A program made the translations under genes and the position numbers. Under the pieces are notes generated by a model that saw only the letters and a program-made list of their open reading frames with translations, searched no databases and had not been told where the DNA came from. From Azohydromonas australica DSM 1124 (GTDB lineage: Bacteria > Pseudomonadota > Gammaproteobacteria > Burkholderiales > Burkholderiaceae_C): DNA of 64,000 bases. Below, piece by piece: positions 47,084-55,902 of this stretch (position 1 is its first letter; each line of letters opens with the position of its first letter). Where the stretch lies: NCBI RefSeq assembly GCF_000430725.1, contig NZ_KE387214.1, positions 1 to 64,000 on the forward strand. Direction: 5' to 3'.

Positions 47084-47503
47084 ATGCCCCTTCACCGCCG
47101 ACAGCTGCGCCGCTGGACAGCCCTGGTGCTGTCGGCGTGGCTTTTCGGCATCGTGATGAGCATGGCCAACGCCTGCGCCGTGCGGCTTTCTGCCGAGGGT
47201 GCCGGCGCGATCGTGGAGCACGTGAGCGTGTCCGGGCACCACCATCATGGCGACGACCCTGATCACGACGACGGCGCGGACGCCGCCCAGGCCAACTGCC
47301 TGGACTTCTGTGATGCGGTGGCTGTGGCTGCCTCGGCCTGGCAGCCCACGCTCGATGCGGCCAGCCTGGCTTGGCTGCCCGCCGTCCTGGTTTCCCTGGT
47401 GATCCCCGCGCCGCTGGCCGTACGCGTGCGCTCGACTGCATTGCCACCCGACAGCACGGGTGCGCCTCCCATACCGATCGCGTTCCTGCGGTTGGCCTTG
47501 TAG
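47084..47503 (+). CDS. Cys/His-rich secreted protein (paralogue 2 of 3)
   Basis: 139 residues from ATG 47084. Signal-anchor (LRRWTALVLSAWLFGIVMSMANAC), His/Asp cluster (HHHHGDDPDHDDGAD), NCLDFCDA cysteine pair, a hydrophobic segment, and PPIPIAFLRLAL at the end. Shares this layout with 39367-39777 and, closely at the C-terminus, with 59366-59827. Presumed envelope metal-binding accessory; the family is not named here with certainty. Confidence 0.65.
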   Translation: MPLHRRQLRRWTALVLSAWLFGIVMSMANACAVRLSAEGAGAIVEHVSVSGHHHHGDDPDHDDGADAAQANCLDFCDAVAVAASAWQPTLDAASLAWLPAVLVSLVIPAPLAVRVRSTALPPDSTGAPPIPIAFLRLAL

Positions 47504-47663
47504 CGCGGCCGTGTCCGCGGCAGCTCGCGCTGCCTGCGACCGCACCCGTGCCTTTTCCGCTGTGTCCTGCCATGAGCCTGTTGCCGTCGGCAACAGGTAC
47601 GGCTCGACCGAGCGTTGCAGTCCCTGCAGTCCGTTCCCTACTCCATTTCACCGGGAGAAATCC

Positions 47664-47954
47664 ATGACCCTTGTCCGCCAACTCTGCGCCGCCGCCGCCA
47701 TCACCCTCGCTGCCACGGCTGCTCTTGCCCAGGCAGCGCCGTCCGACGCTGCACCCGCGCCGGCCATGTCCGCCTCGATGCCGCAGGACTGCTCCAAGAT
47801 GATGTCGCGCCACGACCACGGGGCCGATCGCAACATGCCGTCGTCCAAGTCGATGGGCTGCGCCCAGGCCACGTCCGACAAGGCGTCCGCGCCGGCCAAG
47901 TCCAAGACCGCAGCGGGCAAGCACGACCACGCCAAGTTCCACAAGAACCAGTAA
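47664..47954 (+). CDS. Small His/Met periplasmic protein
   Basis: 96 residues. Signal peptide (to about ALAQA), then SMPQDCSKMMSRHDHGADRNMPSS, and a Lys/His tail (GKHDHAKFHKNQ). GGGAGAAA lies close upstream of the ATG. Two Cys, several Met and His suggest metal binding. Family not recognised; it opens the rightward run that ends with ftsH. Confidence 0.55.
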   Translation: MTLVRQLCAAAAITLAATAALAQAAPSDAAPAPAMSASMPQDCSKMMSRHDHGADRNMPSSKSMGCAQATSDKASAPAKSKTAAGKHDHAKFHKNQ

Positions 47955-48093
47955 GGCCCGGCGCGCTGCTGGCGGTCCCGGCGTCCCGGACCCACCTGCG
48001 TGGTCCGGCGCCGTGCCCGCCAGGACTTCATGACGGGAAGCTGCCCCCCATAGGCAGCCTTCCCCAGCCCCTGGTTCCCGAGGAGTGCCTGCC

Positions 48094-49908
48094 ATGCCCC
48101 CCGATGCGATGTTTTCTGGTCACGGACTTGCCGTGGCGAGGACCTTGCCCGCCGCCATGCCGGCCCTGGCGCGCTACTGGTCCGACGCGGCCTGGCGTGC
48201 GGTGGCAACGATGGACACGCTGCGCGAGCGAGCCGCGCGCATGCGCGAGCACGAGGCGGCGGGCATGCCGCCGCTGCTGCATTTTGACGCCGAGCAGGTG
48301 GCTGACGGCCGGGACGGCTCGCCGCCAAGCAACTACCGCCTGCTGCGCATTACCCGCTGTGGGAGTGACCACCTGGAACGCTTCGTCCGCCCTGATGCCG
48401 CACCCGTTGTCGTGGTGGAGCCGCGTGCCGGCCACGGCCCGGGCATCGGCGGCTTTCGGCGCGACTCGGAAGTCGGCATGGCTTTGGTCGAGGGCCACCC
48501 CGTCTACTTCGTCGTCTTTGATCCCGAGCCGCTCGAAGGGCAGACCATGGGCGCCGTGGTCCAGACCCTGGCCCGCTTCATCGACTTCGTAGCCCGGCGC
48601 CATCCCAGCACTGAGCCCATCGTCTACGGCAACTGCCAGGGCGGCTGGGCTGCGACGATGGCACTGTCGCACTGCAACCACCGCGCCGGATTGGCGGTGC
48701 TCAATGGCTCGCCGCTGTCGTACTGGGCCGGGGAGCCCGATGTCAACCCGATGCGGCTGTCCGGCGCCATCACCGGCGGTGCGTGGTCCGCGCACTGGCT
48801 GGCTGACCTTGGCGCCGGCCGCTTCGACGGTGCGTGGCTGGTGCAGAACTTCGAGTTGCTGCGCCCGGAAGGGCTCTGGAAGAAGTACGACGGACTGTTC
48901 GCCGATCCCGCTGCCGAGCACGACCGCTTTCTCGAATTCGAGCGCTGGTGGAACGCCTTCTACTTCCTGGGCCGCGAGGAGATCCTGGCCATCGTGCGCG
49001 AGCTCTTCATTGGCAACCGGCTGCAGAGCGGCGAAGTGGTGATCGATGGCCACTGCCACGCCAACCTCGCGCACGTGCACACGCCGCTGGTCATCTTCAG
49101 CTCCCACGGCGACAACATCACCCCGCCGCACCAGGCGCTGGGCTGGCTGCAGGCGGTCTACCCCTCGACACAGGCGCTGGTCGAGGCCGGGCAGCGCATC
49201 GTCTACCTGCTGCACCAGGACGTCGGCCACTTGGGGATCTTCGTCTCGGCCGACGTGGCGCGGCGTGAGCACCGGGCAATCCTGCACCATGCCGCAGCGA
49301 TTGAGTCGCGGCCGCCCGGGCTTTACGAGATGCGGCTGACCGATGCGGCATCTGAAGGCGCGGCGCCCGGCGCCGCGTTCCTTCCACGCCGAATCGAAGA
49401 CCTTCCTTTCGAGCCGCCGGGACCCGGCTTCGAACGCGTGAGCCGGCTGTCGAACGAGCTGGACGATCTCTACACGGCCTGGGTGTCGCCGCTGGTGCGG
49501 CTGTGGGTGACGCCGCAAGGCGCGCGGCTGCAGCAGCAGTGGCACCCGATGCGCACCAGGGTACGGGGCTGGTCCGAGCAGGTGCAGCCCATCCTGGCCG
49601 TGCTGCCAGCGGCCAGGCAGGCGCTCGAAGCTGCCGGAGCCCAGGACACTGCGCGGGCGTCGAATCCTTGGTTCCAGCTGGAGCGTGCGGCCAGCGCTGC
49701 CGTGGAGCACGGCATCACGGCCTGGCGGGTGCTGCGCGACCGCTGGGTGGAAGCCTCGTTCGAGCTGCTGCACGCGCCCGCGCCGCTGGGACAAGCGGCG
49801 GGACGGCTTGACATTGCTCAAGACGACTGCCGCGCGCTTGCCCACCCTGCGGCAATCAGGAACACGGATGCAGCCATCCCGGTTGAGTCCTCACCCAACT
49901 GCAGCTGA
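48094..49908 (+). CDS. DUF3141 alpha/beta hydrolase (PHA-synthase-like)
   Basis: 604 residues. ATG 48094 has AGGAG eight bases upstream, better than the GTG at 48085. An alpha/beta-hydrolase core: oxyanion region VVVVEPRAGHGPGIGGF, nucleophile motif YGNCQGGWA with Cys in the position used by PHA synthases (G-x-C-x-x-G), acid in SSHGDNITPP and His in HQDVGHLGIF, followed by a helical C-terminal half. Substrate unknown. DUF3141 genes are known from stress or anaerobic clusters that also hold beta-CASP enzymes, as here. Confidence 0.8.
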   Translation: MPPDAMFSGHGLAVARTLPAAMPALARYWSDAAWRAVATMDTLRERAARMREHEAAGMPPLLHFDAEQVADGRDGSPPSNYRLLRITRCGSDHLERFVRPDAAPVVVVEPRAGHGPGIGGFRRDSEVGMALVEGHPVYFVVFDPEPLEGQTMGAVVQTLARFIDFVARRHPSTEPIVYGNCQGGWAATMALSHCNHRAGLAVLNGSPLSYWAGEPDVNPMRLSGAITGGAWSAHWLADLGAGRFDGAWLVQNFELLRPEGLWKKYDGLFADPAAEHDRFLEFERWWNAFYFLGREEILAIVRELFIGNRLQSGEVVIDGHCHANLAHVHTPLVIFSSHGDNITPPHQALGWLQAVYPSTQALVEAGQRIVYLLHQDVGHLGIFVSADVARREHRAILHHAAAIESRPPGLYEMRLTDAASEGAAPGAAFLPRRIEDLPFEPPGPGFERVSRLSNELDDLYTAWVSPLVRLWVTPQGARLQQQWHPMRTRVRGWSEQVQPILAVLPAARQALEAAGAQDTARASNPWFQLERAASAAVEHGITAWRVLRDRWVEASFELLHAPAPLGQAAGRLDIAQDDCRALAHPAAIRNTDAAIPVESSPNCS

Positions 49909-49935
49909 CCGCGGCATCTCTTTCGGAGAAAGCTC

Positions 49936-50607
49936 ATGGACCATTCTTCCGTCCCCTCCTACGGCCTGTGGGGCCTGGTGGTGGTGAACTCGCTGGTTTT
50001 CATCATCTTCGCTTTCAGCTTTGCCAAGCCGCAGAGCCGGCGCGACTGGCGCTCCTTCAGCGCCTTCTCAGCTTTCCTGGTGGCGCTGTTCGCCGAGATG
50101 TACGGCTACCCGCTGACCATCTACCTGCTCTCGGGATGGCTGGGCTCGCGCTTCCCCGGCGTGGACTTCCTCTCGCACGATGCCGGGCACCTGCTGGAGG
50201 TGATGTTCGGCTGGCGGGCCAATCCGCACTGGGGTCCGTTCCACGTGCTGAGCACCGTCTTCATCGGCGGCGGCTTCTGGCTGCTGTCCGCGGCGTGGCG
50301 GGTGCTGTGGGCCAACCAGCGCCGCGGCACGATGGCCTCGTCAGGGCCCTACGCGCGGGTGCGCCACCCGCAGTACGTCGCCTTCGTGCTGATCATGTTC
50401 GGCTTCCTGCTGCAGTGGCCCACGATCCTGACGCTCACCATGTTCCCCATCCTGGTGTTCATGTACGTGCGGCTGTCGCTGGCCGAGGAGCGCGAGTCCG
50501 AGCGGGCCTTTGGCAGCGAGTGGGCACGCTACGCGGCACGCACGCCGCGCTTCTTCCCGCGGCTGGGGCGACCAGGGCCTGATACGCAGCACCGCCACGG
50601 CGCGTGA
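49936..50607 (+). CDS. czcN: Isoprenylcysteine methyltransferase-like membrane protein (CzcN-like)
   Basis: 223 residues, about five hydrophobic segments. The C-terminal ICMT/PEMT signature GPYARVRHPQYVAFVLIMFGF and LAEERESERAFGSEWARYAARTPRFFP is clear. CzcN of Cupriavidus belongs to this family. Such enzymes methylate membrane-bound lipids or termini with S-adenosylmethionine. GGAG lies nine bases before the ATG; starts 27 bases after the DUF3141 gene. Confidence 0.8.
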   Translation: MDHSSVPSYGLWGLVVVNSLVFIIFAFSFAKPQSRRDWRSFSAFSAFLVALFAEMYGYPLTIYLLSGWLGSRFPGVDFLSHDAGHLLEVMFGWRANPHWGPFHVLSTVFIGGGFWLLSAAWRVLWANQRRGTMASSGPYARVRHPQYVAFVLIMFGFLLQWPTILTLTMFPILVFMYVRLSLAEERESERAFGSEWARYAARTPRFFPRLGRPGPDTQHRHGA

Positions 50608-50627
50608 AACCGCAAAGGGTGACGACC

Positions 50628-51988
50628 ATGAAGCTGACCTTCCTGGGCGCAGCCGGCACCGTGACCGGCTCGAAGTACCTGCTCGAACACCGCGGCCACA
50701 AGCTGCTCATCGACTGCGGCCTGTTCCAGGGCTGGAAGGCGCTGCGCGAGATGAACTGGGAGCTGCTGCCTTTCGACGCCCACGACATCGACGCGGTGCT
50801 GCTCACGCACGCGCACCTGGACCACTCGGGCACGCTGCCACTGCTGGTGCGCCAGGGTTTCAGGGGCATGGTGCTGGCCACGCCGCCCACGATCGAGCTG
50901 TGCACGTTGCTGCTGCCCGACAGCGGGCGCACCCAGGAGGAGGACGCGGCCTTCGCCAACCGGCACCACACCTCGCGGCACGAGCCGGCGCAGCCGCTCT
51001 ACACCGAGGACGACGCCCTGCTGGCGCTGCGCCGCTTGGCGCACCTGCCCTTCGACACGCCGGCCCAGGTCGTGCCGGGCGTGAAGGCCACTTTCCACCG
51101 CGCCGGCCACATCCTGGGCGCGGCGTCCATGGCCCTGGACGTCGAAGGCCAGACCCTGCTGTTCTCGGGCGACGTGGGGCGCCCGGACGATCTGCTCATG
51201 CGCGCGCCCGCACCCGTGACGCCGGCGCACTGGATCGTCGTGGAGTCCACCTACGGCGACCGGCTGCATCCCACCCAGGATGCCGAGGCCGCGCTGGGCG
51301 AGGTGATCTCGTACACGGCCGCGCGCGGCGGCACCGTGGTCGTGCCGGCCTTCGCGGTGGGCCGTGCCCAGACGCTGCTGTACATGCTCTACCGGCTCAA
51401 GCAGCGCGGCGCGATACCGGACCTGCCGGTGTTTCTCGACAGCCCGATGGCCATCGACATGACGGAGATCTACCACCGGCACCGCGCCGAGCACCGTCTC
51501 TCCGCGCAGGAGTGCGCCGGCATGTGCGGCGTGGCGCAGATGGTGCGCACGGCTGACGAGTCCCGCGCCGTGAGCCGCTCGCGCTTTCCGGCCGTGATCG
51601 TCTCGGCCAGCGGCATGGCCACGGGCGGACGCGTGCTGCACCACCTGCGCCAGCGGCTGCCCGACCCCCGCAACACCGTCGTGCTGGTGGGCTACCAGGC
51701 GGGCGGCACGCGCGGCGCGCGGCTGCTGGGGGCGAGCGCACGCTGCGCGTCTTCGGCCAGGACGTGCCGGTGCGCGCGGAAGTGGCGTCGCTCGAAGGCA
51801 TGTCGGCCCATGCGGACGCGGCGCAGCTGGTGCAGTGGCTCGCCACGGCGCCATGGCCGCCGCAGCGCGTGTTCGTCACGCACGGCGAACCGGCGGCCGC
51901 GGACGCGCTGCGCCAGCGCATCAGCCATGAGCTGGGCTGGTTGGCCAGCGTGCCACTGCTGGGCCGCAGCGTGGAGCTCGGCGCTTGA
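50628..51988 (+). pseudogene. Beta-CASP metallo-beta-lactamase-fold RNase-like gene, frameshifted
   Basis: Start ATG 50628 (AAAGGG upstream). The first 366 or so codons are intact: FLGAAGTVTGSKYLL, the Zn motif THAHLDHSG, HRAGHILGAA, SGDVGRPDD, ESTYGDR and ASGMATGGRVLHHL. At 51728-51732 a run of five G's should be six: beyond it the coding continues one frame off as GERTLRVFGQDVPVRAEV, with MSAHADAAQLVQW and ending ELGA at 51988. So one base is missing, and the C-terminal Zn ligand and KH-like part are lost from the main frame. A base-calling error in the G run is possible. Confidence 0.8.
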
Positions 51989-52054
51989 GCCCTGACCGCA
52001 AAACTGCCGCGCCAACCGCTTCCCCTGATTCTTCGCTCCACAGGAGGCCCCCTC

Positions 52055-52282
52055 ATGGACAAGTCGCAAGCCCCGCCCCTGCAGCCGGCCTCCCGCTCCT
52101 GGAGCCGCTGGATCTTTGCCGCCTTCATGGTCATCGCGCTGTTCCTGCTCTGGAGCGAGCACCGCGCTCACGTCCTGGGCTGGGTGCTGCACGCGCTGGT
52201 GGGCGCCTGCGTGCTGCTGCTGTACCTGAACACGCGCGCCTGCGAGCACGACGGCCCGGACGACGACAAGTTCCCGCCATGA
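52055..52282 (+). CDS. Small two-span membrane protein
   Basis: 75 residues, GGAGG eight bases upstream of ATG. Two hydrophobic helices (WIFAAFMVIALFLLW and VLGWVLHALVGACVLLLYL), separated by SEHRAH, and an acidic end. Layout resembles the DUF2933 protein at 58295-58576 but without its His/Gly tail. Probably inner membrane; function unknown. Confidence 0.6.
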   Translation: MDKSQAPPLQPASRSWSRWIFAAFMVIALFLLWSEHRAHVLGWVLHALVGACVLLLYLNTRACEHDGPDDDKFPP

Positions 52283-52327
52283 GTGCAAGCACCGGGTGCG
52301 AACACCGCGCTGTCCAGGTGGGGTGAC

Positions 52328-52978
52328 ATGTGCTTTTCGGCGACCGCAAGCCTTGCCGCCGGCACCTTCCTGGCCGGTGTCGGCGTGATGACGCTGCGCA
52401 GGGTTCGGCATCGCTCGGAACTCGCCTACGCCGCCATACCGCTGCTGTTCGCGATCCAGCAACTGACCGAGGGCGTGGTGTGGCTCACCTTCGATCCGGC
52501 GCTGGAGCGGCTCAACACGGCGGCCGCGATGCTGTACTCGCTGTTCTCGCACGTGCTGTGGCCCATCTACGTCCCCGTGGCCGCCTGGCTGCTGGAGCGC
52601 ACAGCCACCCGGCGCAAAGCCTTGGGTGCCGCGGTGGCGGTGGGTCTGAGCGTGGGGCTGTACCTGCTGGCCACGCTGGTGAGCGACGGCATCGTGGCAC
52701 GCCCGATCGGGCGGCACATCGAGTACGACGCGCCCCACCTCTACATCCCGGCCGTGATGGCGCTGTACCTGGCCGCCACGACGCTGAGCCTGCTGCTGTC
52801 GAGCCACGGCCGGGTGCGCTTGTTCGGCGCGCTGGCATTCGCCTCCTCGGTCCTGGCCTACGTGGCCTACGCCCGCTGGTTCATCTCCGTCTGGTGTTTC
52901 TTCGCCGCCCTCCTCAGCATCGTGGTGTGCCTGCACCTGAGTCAGCACCCGAACAGGCTTGCCGGAGCGCGGCCATGA
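52328..52978 (+). CDS. DUF6629-like multi-span membrane protein
   Basis: 216 residues from ATG 52328, with GGGG/GTGA upstream. MCFSATASLAAGTFLAGVGVMTL is the conserved start of the DUF6629 family, followed by about seven hydrophobic helices. The family has no known role. Neighbour genes in the run are membrane or lipid related. Confidence 0.65.
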   Translation: MCFSATASLAAGTFLAGVGVMTLRRVRHRSELAYAAIPLLFAIQQLTEGVVWLTFDPALERLNTAAAMLYSLFSHVLWPIYVPVAAWLLERTATRRKALGAAVAVGLSVGLYLLATLVSDGIVARPIGRHIEYDAPHLYIPAVMALYLAATTLSLLLSSHGRVRLFGALAFASSVLAYVAYARWFISVWCFFAALLSIVVCLHLSQHPNRLAGARP

Positions 52979-53048
52979 CAGGGCCCGTGGAGGCCGCACC
53001 GGTACGCTGCACACAGCGCGTGCCACCCTATCGACAAAGGAGAGTGCC

Positions 53049-53393
53049 ATGCAATGGCTCAACGACAACTGGCTCGTCGCCTTGCTGGTGCTGGGCGCCC
53101 TGGTCTTCCTGCTGCGACGCGCCGGTGTGGGTCGAGGCTTCGCCGCACCCCGCCCGCATCCCCAGGCCAGCCCGGGAGTGGACTGGTCGTCCACCGACCC
53201 GGTCAGCGGCGAGCCCGCAGCAGGCGACGGCACCTTGACGGCTCAGCACGGCGGGCGCGTCTACCACTTCGCCTCGCGCGAGACGCTGGAGCGCTTCCAG
53301 TCCGACCCCGAACGCTACCTGCGCGGCGGCGCCGGCCGCCACGGGCCCGGCACCGCGCACCGGCATGGCGGCCACGGCGGCGGCTGCTGCTGA
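53049..53393 (+). CDS. YHS-domain protein with N-terminal anchor and His-Cys tail
   Basis: 114 residues. AAAGGAG lies eight bases before the ATG. TM helix (WLVALLVLGALVFLL), Pro-rich linker, then a YHS-type domain (DPVSGEPAAGDGTLTAQHGGRVYHFAS and ERFQSDPERYL) in which the usual metal-site Cys is replaced by Ser, and a tail HRHGGHGGGCC. YHS domains bind Cu or Ag; here the tail rather than the domain has the soft ligands. Confidence 0.7.
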   Translation: MQWLNDNWLVALLVLGALVFLLRRAGVGRGFAAPRPHPQASPGVDWSSTDPVSGEPAAGDGTLTAQHGGRVYHFASRETLERFQSDPERYLRGGAGRHGPGTAHRHGGHGGGCC

Positions 53394-53483
53394 AAGCCCC
53401 GCGCCCCAGGAACCACGACGACCCACACCAGACCTGCCCGGCAAAGGCGCAGGCCCGCTCCTTCAGACAACCAAGACCCAAGC

Positions 53484-55394
53484 ATGGCTTCGATGGACAA
53501 GAAACAGACCTTCTCGCTCTGGTACGTGCTTCTCGCCCTGTTCCTGATCACGCTGCTGCAGGACTACCTCGGCCAGGGGCACACGCTCACGCTGAGCTAC
53601 AGCGAGTTCAAGCAGGCCGTGGCCGGCGGGCAGTTGCAGGACCTCGTGATTGCCGACGGCATGGCCACGGGCACGCTCAAGACCGACGGGCTGGAGCAGG
53701 TGCTGCCCAAGGAGAAGGTGGACCGGCTCAAGGCCGCGGGCGGCGAGCACCGCTTCGCCACCGTGCTGATCGACGACCCCGGCCTGGTGCCAGCCCTGGA
53801 CGCGGCCAAGGTGCGCTACGGCAGCGTGCGCGAGAGCAAGCTGTTCGCGATGCTGCTGTCCTGGGTGGCGCCGGCGCTGGTGTTCTTCGGCATCTGGTGG
53901 CTGCTCATGAAGCGCATGGGCGGCGCCGGCGGCGCGGGCGGGCTGATGTCCATCGGCAAGAGCAAGGCCAAGGTCTACATGCAGCAGGAAACCGGCGTGA
54001 CCTTCAAGGACGTGGCCGGCATCGACGAGGCGCGCGAGGAGCTGATGGAGGTGGTGGAGTTCCTGCAGAGCCCGGAGCGCTACAAGCGCCTGGGCGGCAA
54101 GATTCCCAAGGGCGTGCTGATCGTGGGCGCGCCCGGCACCGGCAAGACGCTGCTGGCCAAGGCGGTGGCGGGCGAGGCCCGCGTGCCGTTCCTCTCGCTC
54201 AGCGGCTCGGAGTTCGTGGAGATGTTTGTCGGCGTGGGCGCGGCACGCGTGCGCGACCTGTTCGAGCAGGCCGCGGCCAAGGCGCCGTGCATCGTCTTCA
54301 TTGACGAGCTCGATGCCCTGGGCAAGGCGCGCGGGCTGGGCGGCTTCGGCGGCGGGCACGAGGAGCACGAGCAGACCCTCAACCAGCTGCTCGTGGAGAT
54401 GGACGGCTTCGACGGCAACCGCGGCGTCATCATCATGGCCGCGACCAACAGGCCCGAGATCCTGGACCCGGCGCTGCTGCGCCCGGGACGCTTCGACAGG
54501 CACGTGTCCATCGACAAGCCCGACCGCAAGGGCCGGCGCCAGATCCTGGATGTGCACGTGAAGAGCGTGAAGCTCGCACCCGGCGTGGACCTGGACGCCG
54601 TCGCCGCGCGCACGCCCGGCTTTGCGGGCGCGGACCTGGCCAACCTGGTCAACGAGGCCACGCTGCGCGCGGCCAAGCTCGGCAAGGACGCCGTGGACAT
54701 GGATGACTTCGAGCAGGCGCTGGACCGCATCGTGGCCGGGCTGGAGAAGCGCAACCGCGTCATGAACCCCGAAGAGCGCCGCTTCGTGGCGTACCACGAG
54801 GCCGGCCACGCGTTGGTGGCCGAGCACCGGGCCACGGCTGACCGGGTGGCCAAGATCTCCATCATCCCGCGCGGCATCGCGGCCCTGGGCTACACCCAGC
54901 AGTCACCCACCGAGGACCGCTATCTGCTGCGCAGGAGCGAGCTGCTGGACCGGCTGGACGTGCTGCTGGGCGGGCGCGTGGCGGAGGAGATCGTCTTCAA
55001 CGACATCTCCACGGGCGCAGCCAACGACCTGCAGCGCGCCACCGACATGGCGCGGCACATGGTCACGCAGTACGGCATGAGCCAGACGCTGGGGCTGGCG
55101 ACCTGGGAGACCGCACCGCGCTCGGCCTTCCTGGCCGTGCCGGGCGGTGGGGAGCAACGCGACTGCAGCGAGCGCACCGCCGAGGCCATCGACGCCGAGG
55201 TGCGACAGCTGCTGGACGAGGCCAAGCAGCGCGTGACGGCCACGCTGCAGACGCACCGCGAGCAACTGGAAGCGTTGGCGAAACTGCTGCTGGAGAAGGA
55301 GACGGTGGACCGGGCAATGCTGGATACCGTGCTGGCCCGCGTGGGGGCCGATCCGGTGTTTCAGGTGCCGGTCACAAGCGCGGTGACGCCGTAA
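53484..55394 (+). CDS. ftsH: FtsH-type membrane AAA+ zinc protease (accessory copy)
   Basis: 636 residues. N-terminal TM (WYVLLALFLITLLQDYL), short periplasmic domain, second TM (LLSWVAPALVFFGIWWLL), Walker A GAPGTGKT (about 216), Walker B FIDELDALG (about 275), second region of homology with GRFDRH (about 335), and the protease motif YHEAGH (about 435). Degrades misfolded or damaged membrane proteins. Extra FtsH genes on mobile islands are known to give stress tolerance. No clear ribosome-binding site. Confidence 0.88.
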   Translation: MASMDKKQTFSLWYVLLALFLITLLQDYLGQGHTLTLSYSEFKQAVAGGQLQDLVIADGMATGTLKTDGLEQVLPKEKVDRLKAAGGEHRFATVLIDDPGLVPALDAAKVRYGSVRESKLFAMLLSWVAPALVFFGIWWLLMKRMGGAGGAGGLMSIGKSKAKVYMQQETGVTFKDVAGIDEAREELMEVVEFLQSPERYKRLGGKIPKGVLIVGAPGTGKTLLAKAVAGEARVPFLSLSGSEFVEMFVGVGAARVRDLFEQAAAKAPCIVFIDELDALGKARGLGGFGGGHEEHEQTLNQLLVEMDGFDGNRGVIIMAATNRPEILDPALLRPGRFDRHVSIDKPDRKGRRQILDVHVKSVKLAPGVDLDAVAARTPGFAGADLANLVNEATLRAAKLGKDAVDMDDFEQALDRIVAGLEKRNRVMNPEERRFVAYHEAGHALVAEHRATADRVAKISIIPRGIAALGYTQQSPTEDRYLLRRSELLDRLDVLLGGRVAEEIVFNDISTGAANDLQRATDMARHMVTQYGMSQTLGLATWETAPRSAFLAVPGGGEQRDCSERTAEAIDAEVRQLLDEAKQRVTATLQTHREQLEALAKLLLEKETVDRAMLDTVLARVGADPVFQVPVTSAVTP

Positions 55395-55415
55395 ACACCG
55401 CCAGCAACGCACTTC

Positions 55416-55901
55416 TCAAGGAAAAGCCGCTCTAGCATCAATGGCCATGCGCCGGGTGCACCAGCGCGCGTATGCCGCGCCGAAGATCCTCCCCAACCAG
55501 GGGCGGCTCTCGGGCCAGGCGTATTCGATGAAGACGCCCAGCCGGCAGCCGCGCTCCAGCGGCGCGATGTCAAAGCCCATGCGGTAGCGGCCCACGACGA
55601 GCAGCCGCGGCTCGCCCACCGTGTGCCAAGTCTTGCGCAGCGGCGGTGCGCGCTCCTCGACCCGTGAGCTCACGTCGAGATTCAGGCCGAGCACCTTGCC
55701 GTGCAGGCGGTAGACCGAGCCGATGGAGCGCCCGCCGCCAGCATCCGTGGTCAGGGCCATCGCGGCGCCGGCCATCATGGCCGAGGGCTTGCCCATGTGG
55801 GCGGACAGCCGGCGCGGGTCGTCGAGATGCTCGAAGAGCCGCTGTGCGTCGGCGTTGACCAGCACCTCGGTGCGGTGCCGCAGGCGCAGCGGCTGGGCCA
55901 C
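55416..55901 (-). CDS. SRPBCC-type lipid/hydrophobe-binding protein
   Basis: 161 residues from GTG 55901, which has AAGG eight bases upstream; the ATG at 55934 would add eleven residues read from the overlapping ATPase end. The order TEVLVNADAQRLFEHLDDPRRL, a central SIGSVYRLHGKVLGLNLDVSSRVEE and a C-terminal helix matches the START/Bet v1-like fold. Follows the Cu ATPase in one run. Function not known. Confidence 0.65.
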   Translation of the reverse strand: MAQPLRLRHRTEVLVNADAQRLFEHLDDPRRLSAHMGKPSAMMAGAAMALTTDAGGGRSIGSVYRLHGKVLGLNLDVSSRVEERAPPLRKTWHTVGEPRLLVVGRYRMGFDIAPLERGCRLGVFIEYAWPESRPWLGRIFGAAYARWCTRRMAIDARAAFP

Positions 55902-55902
55902 G

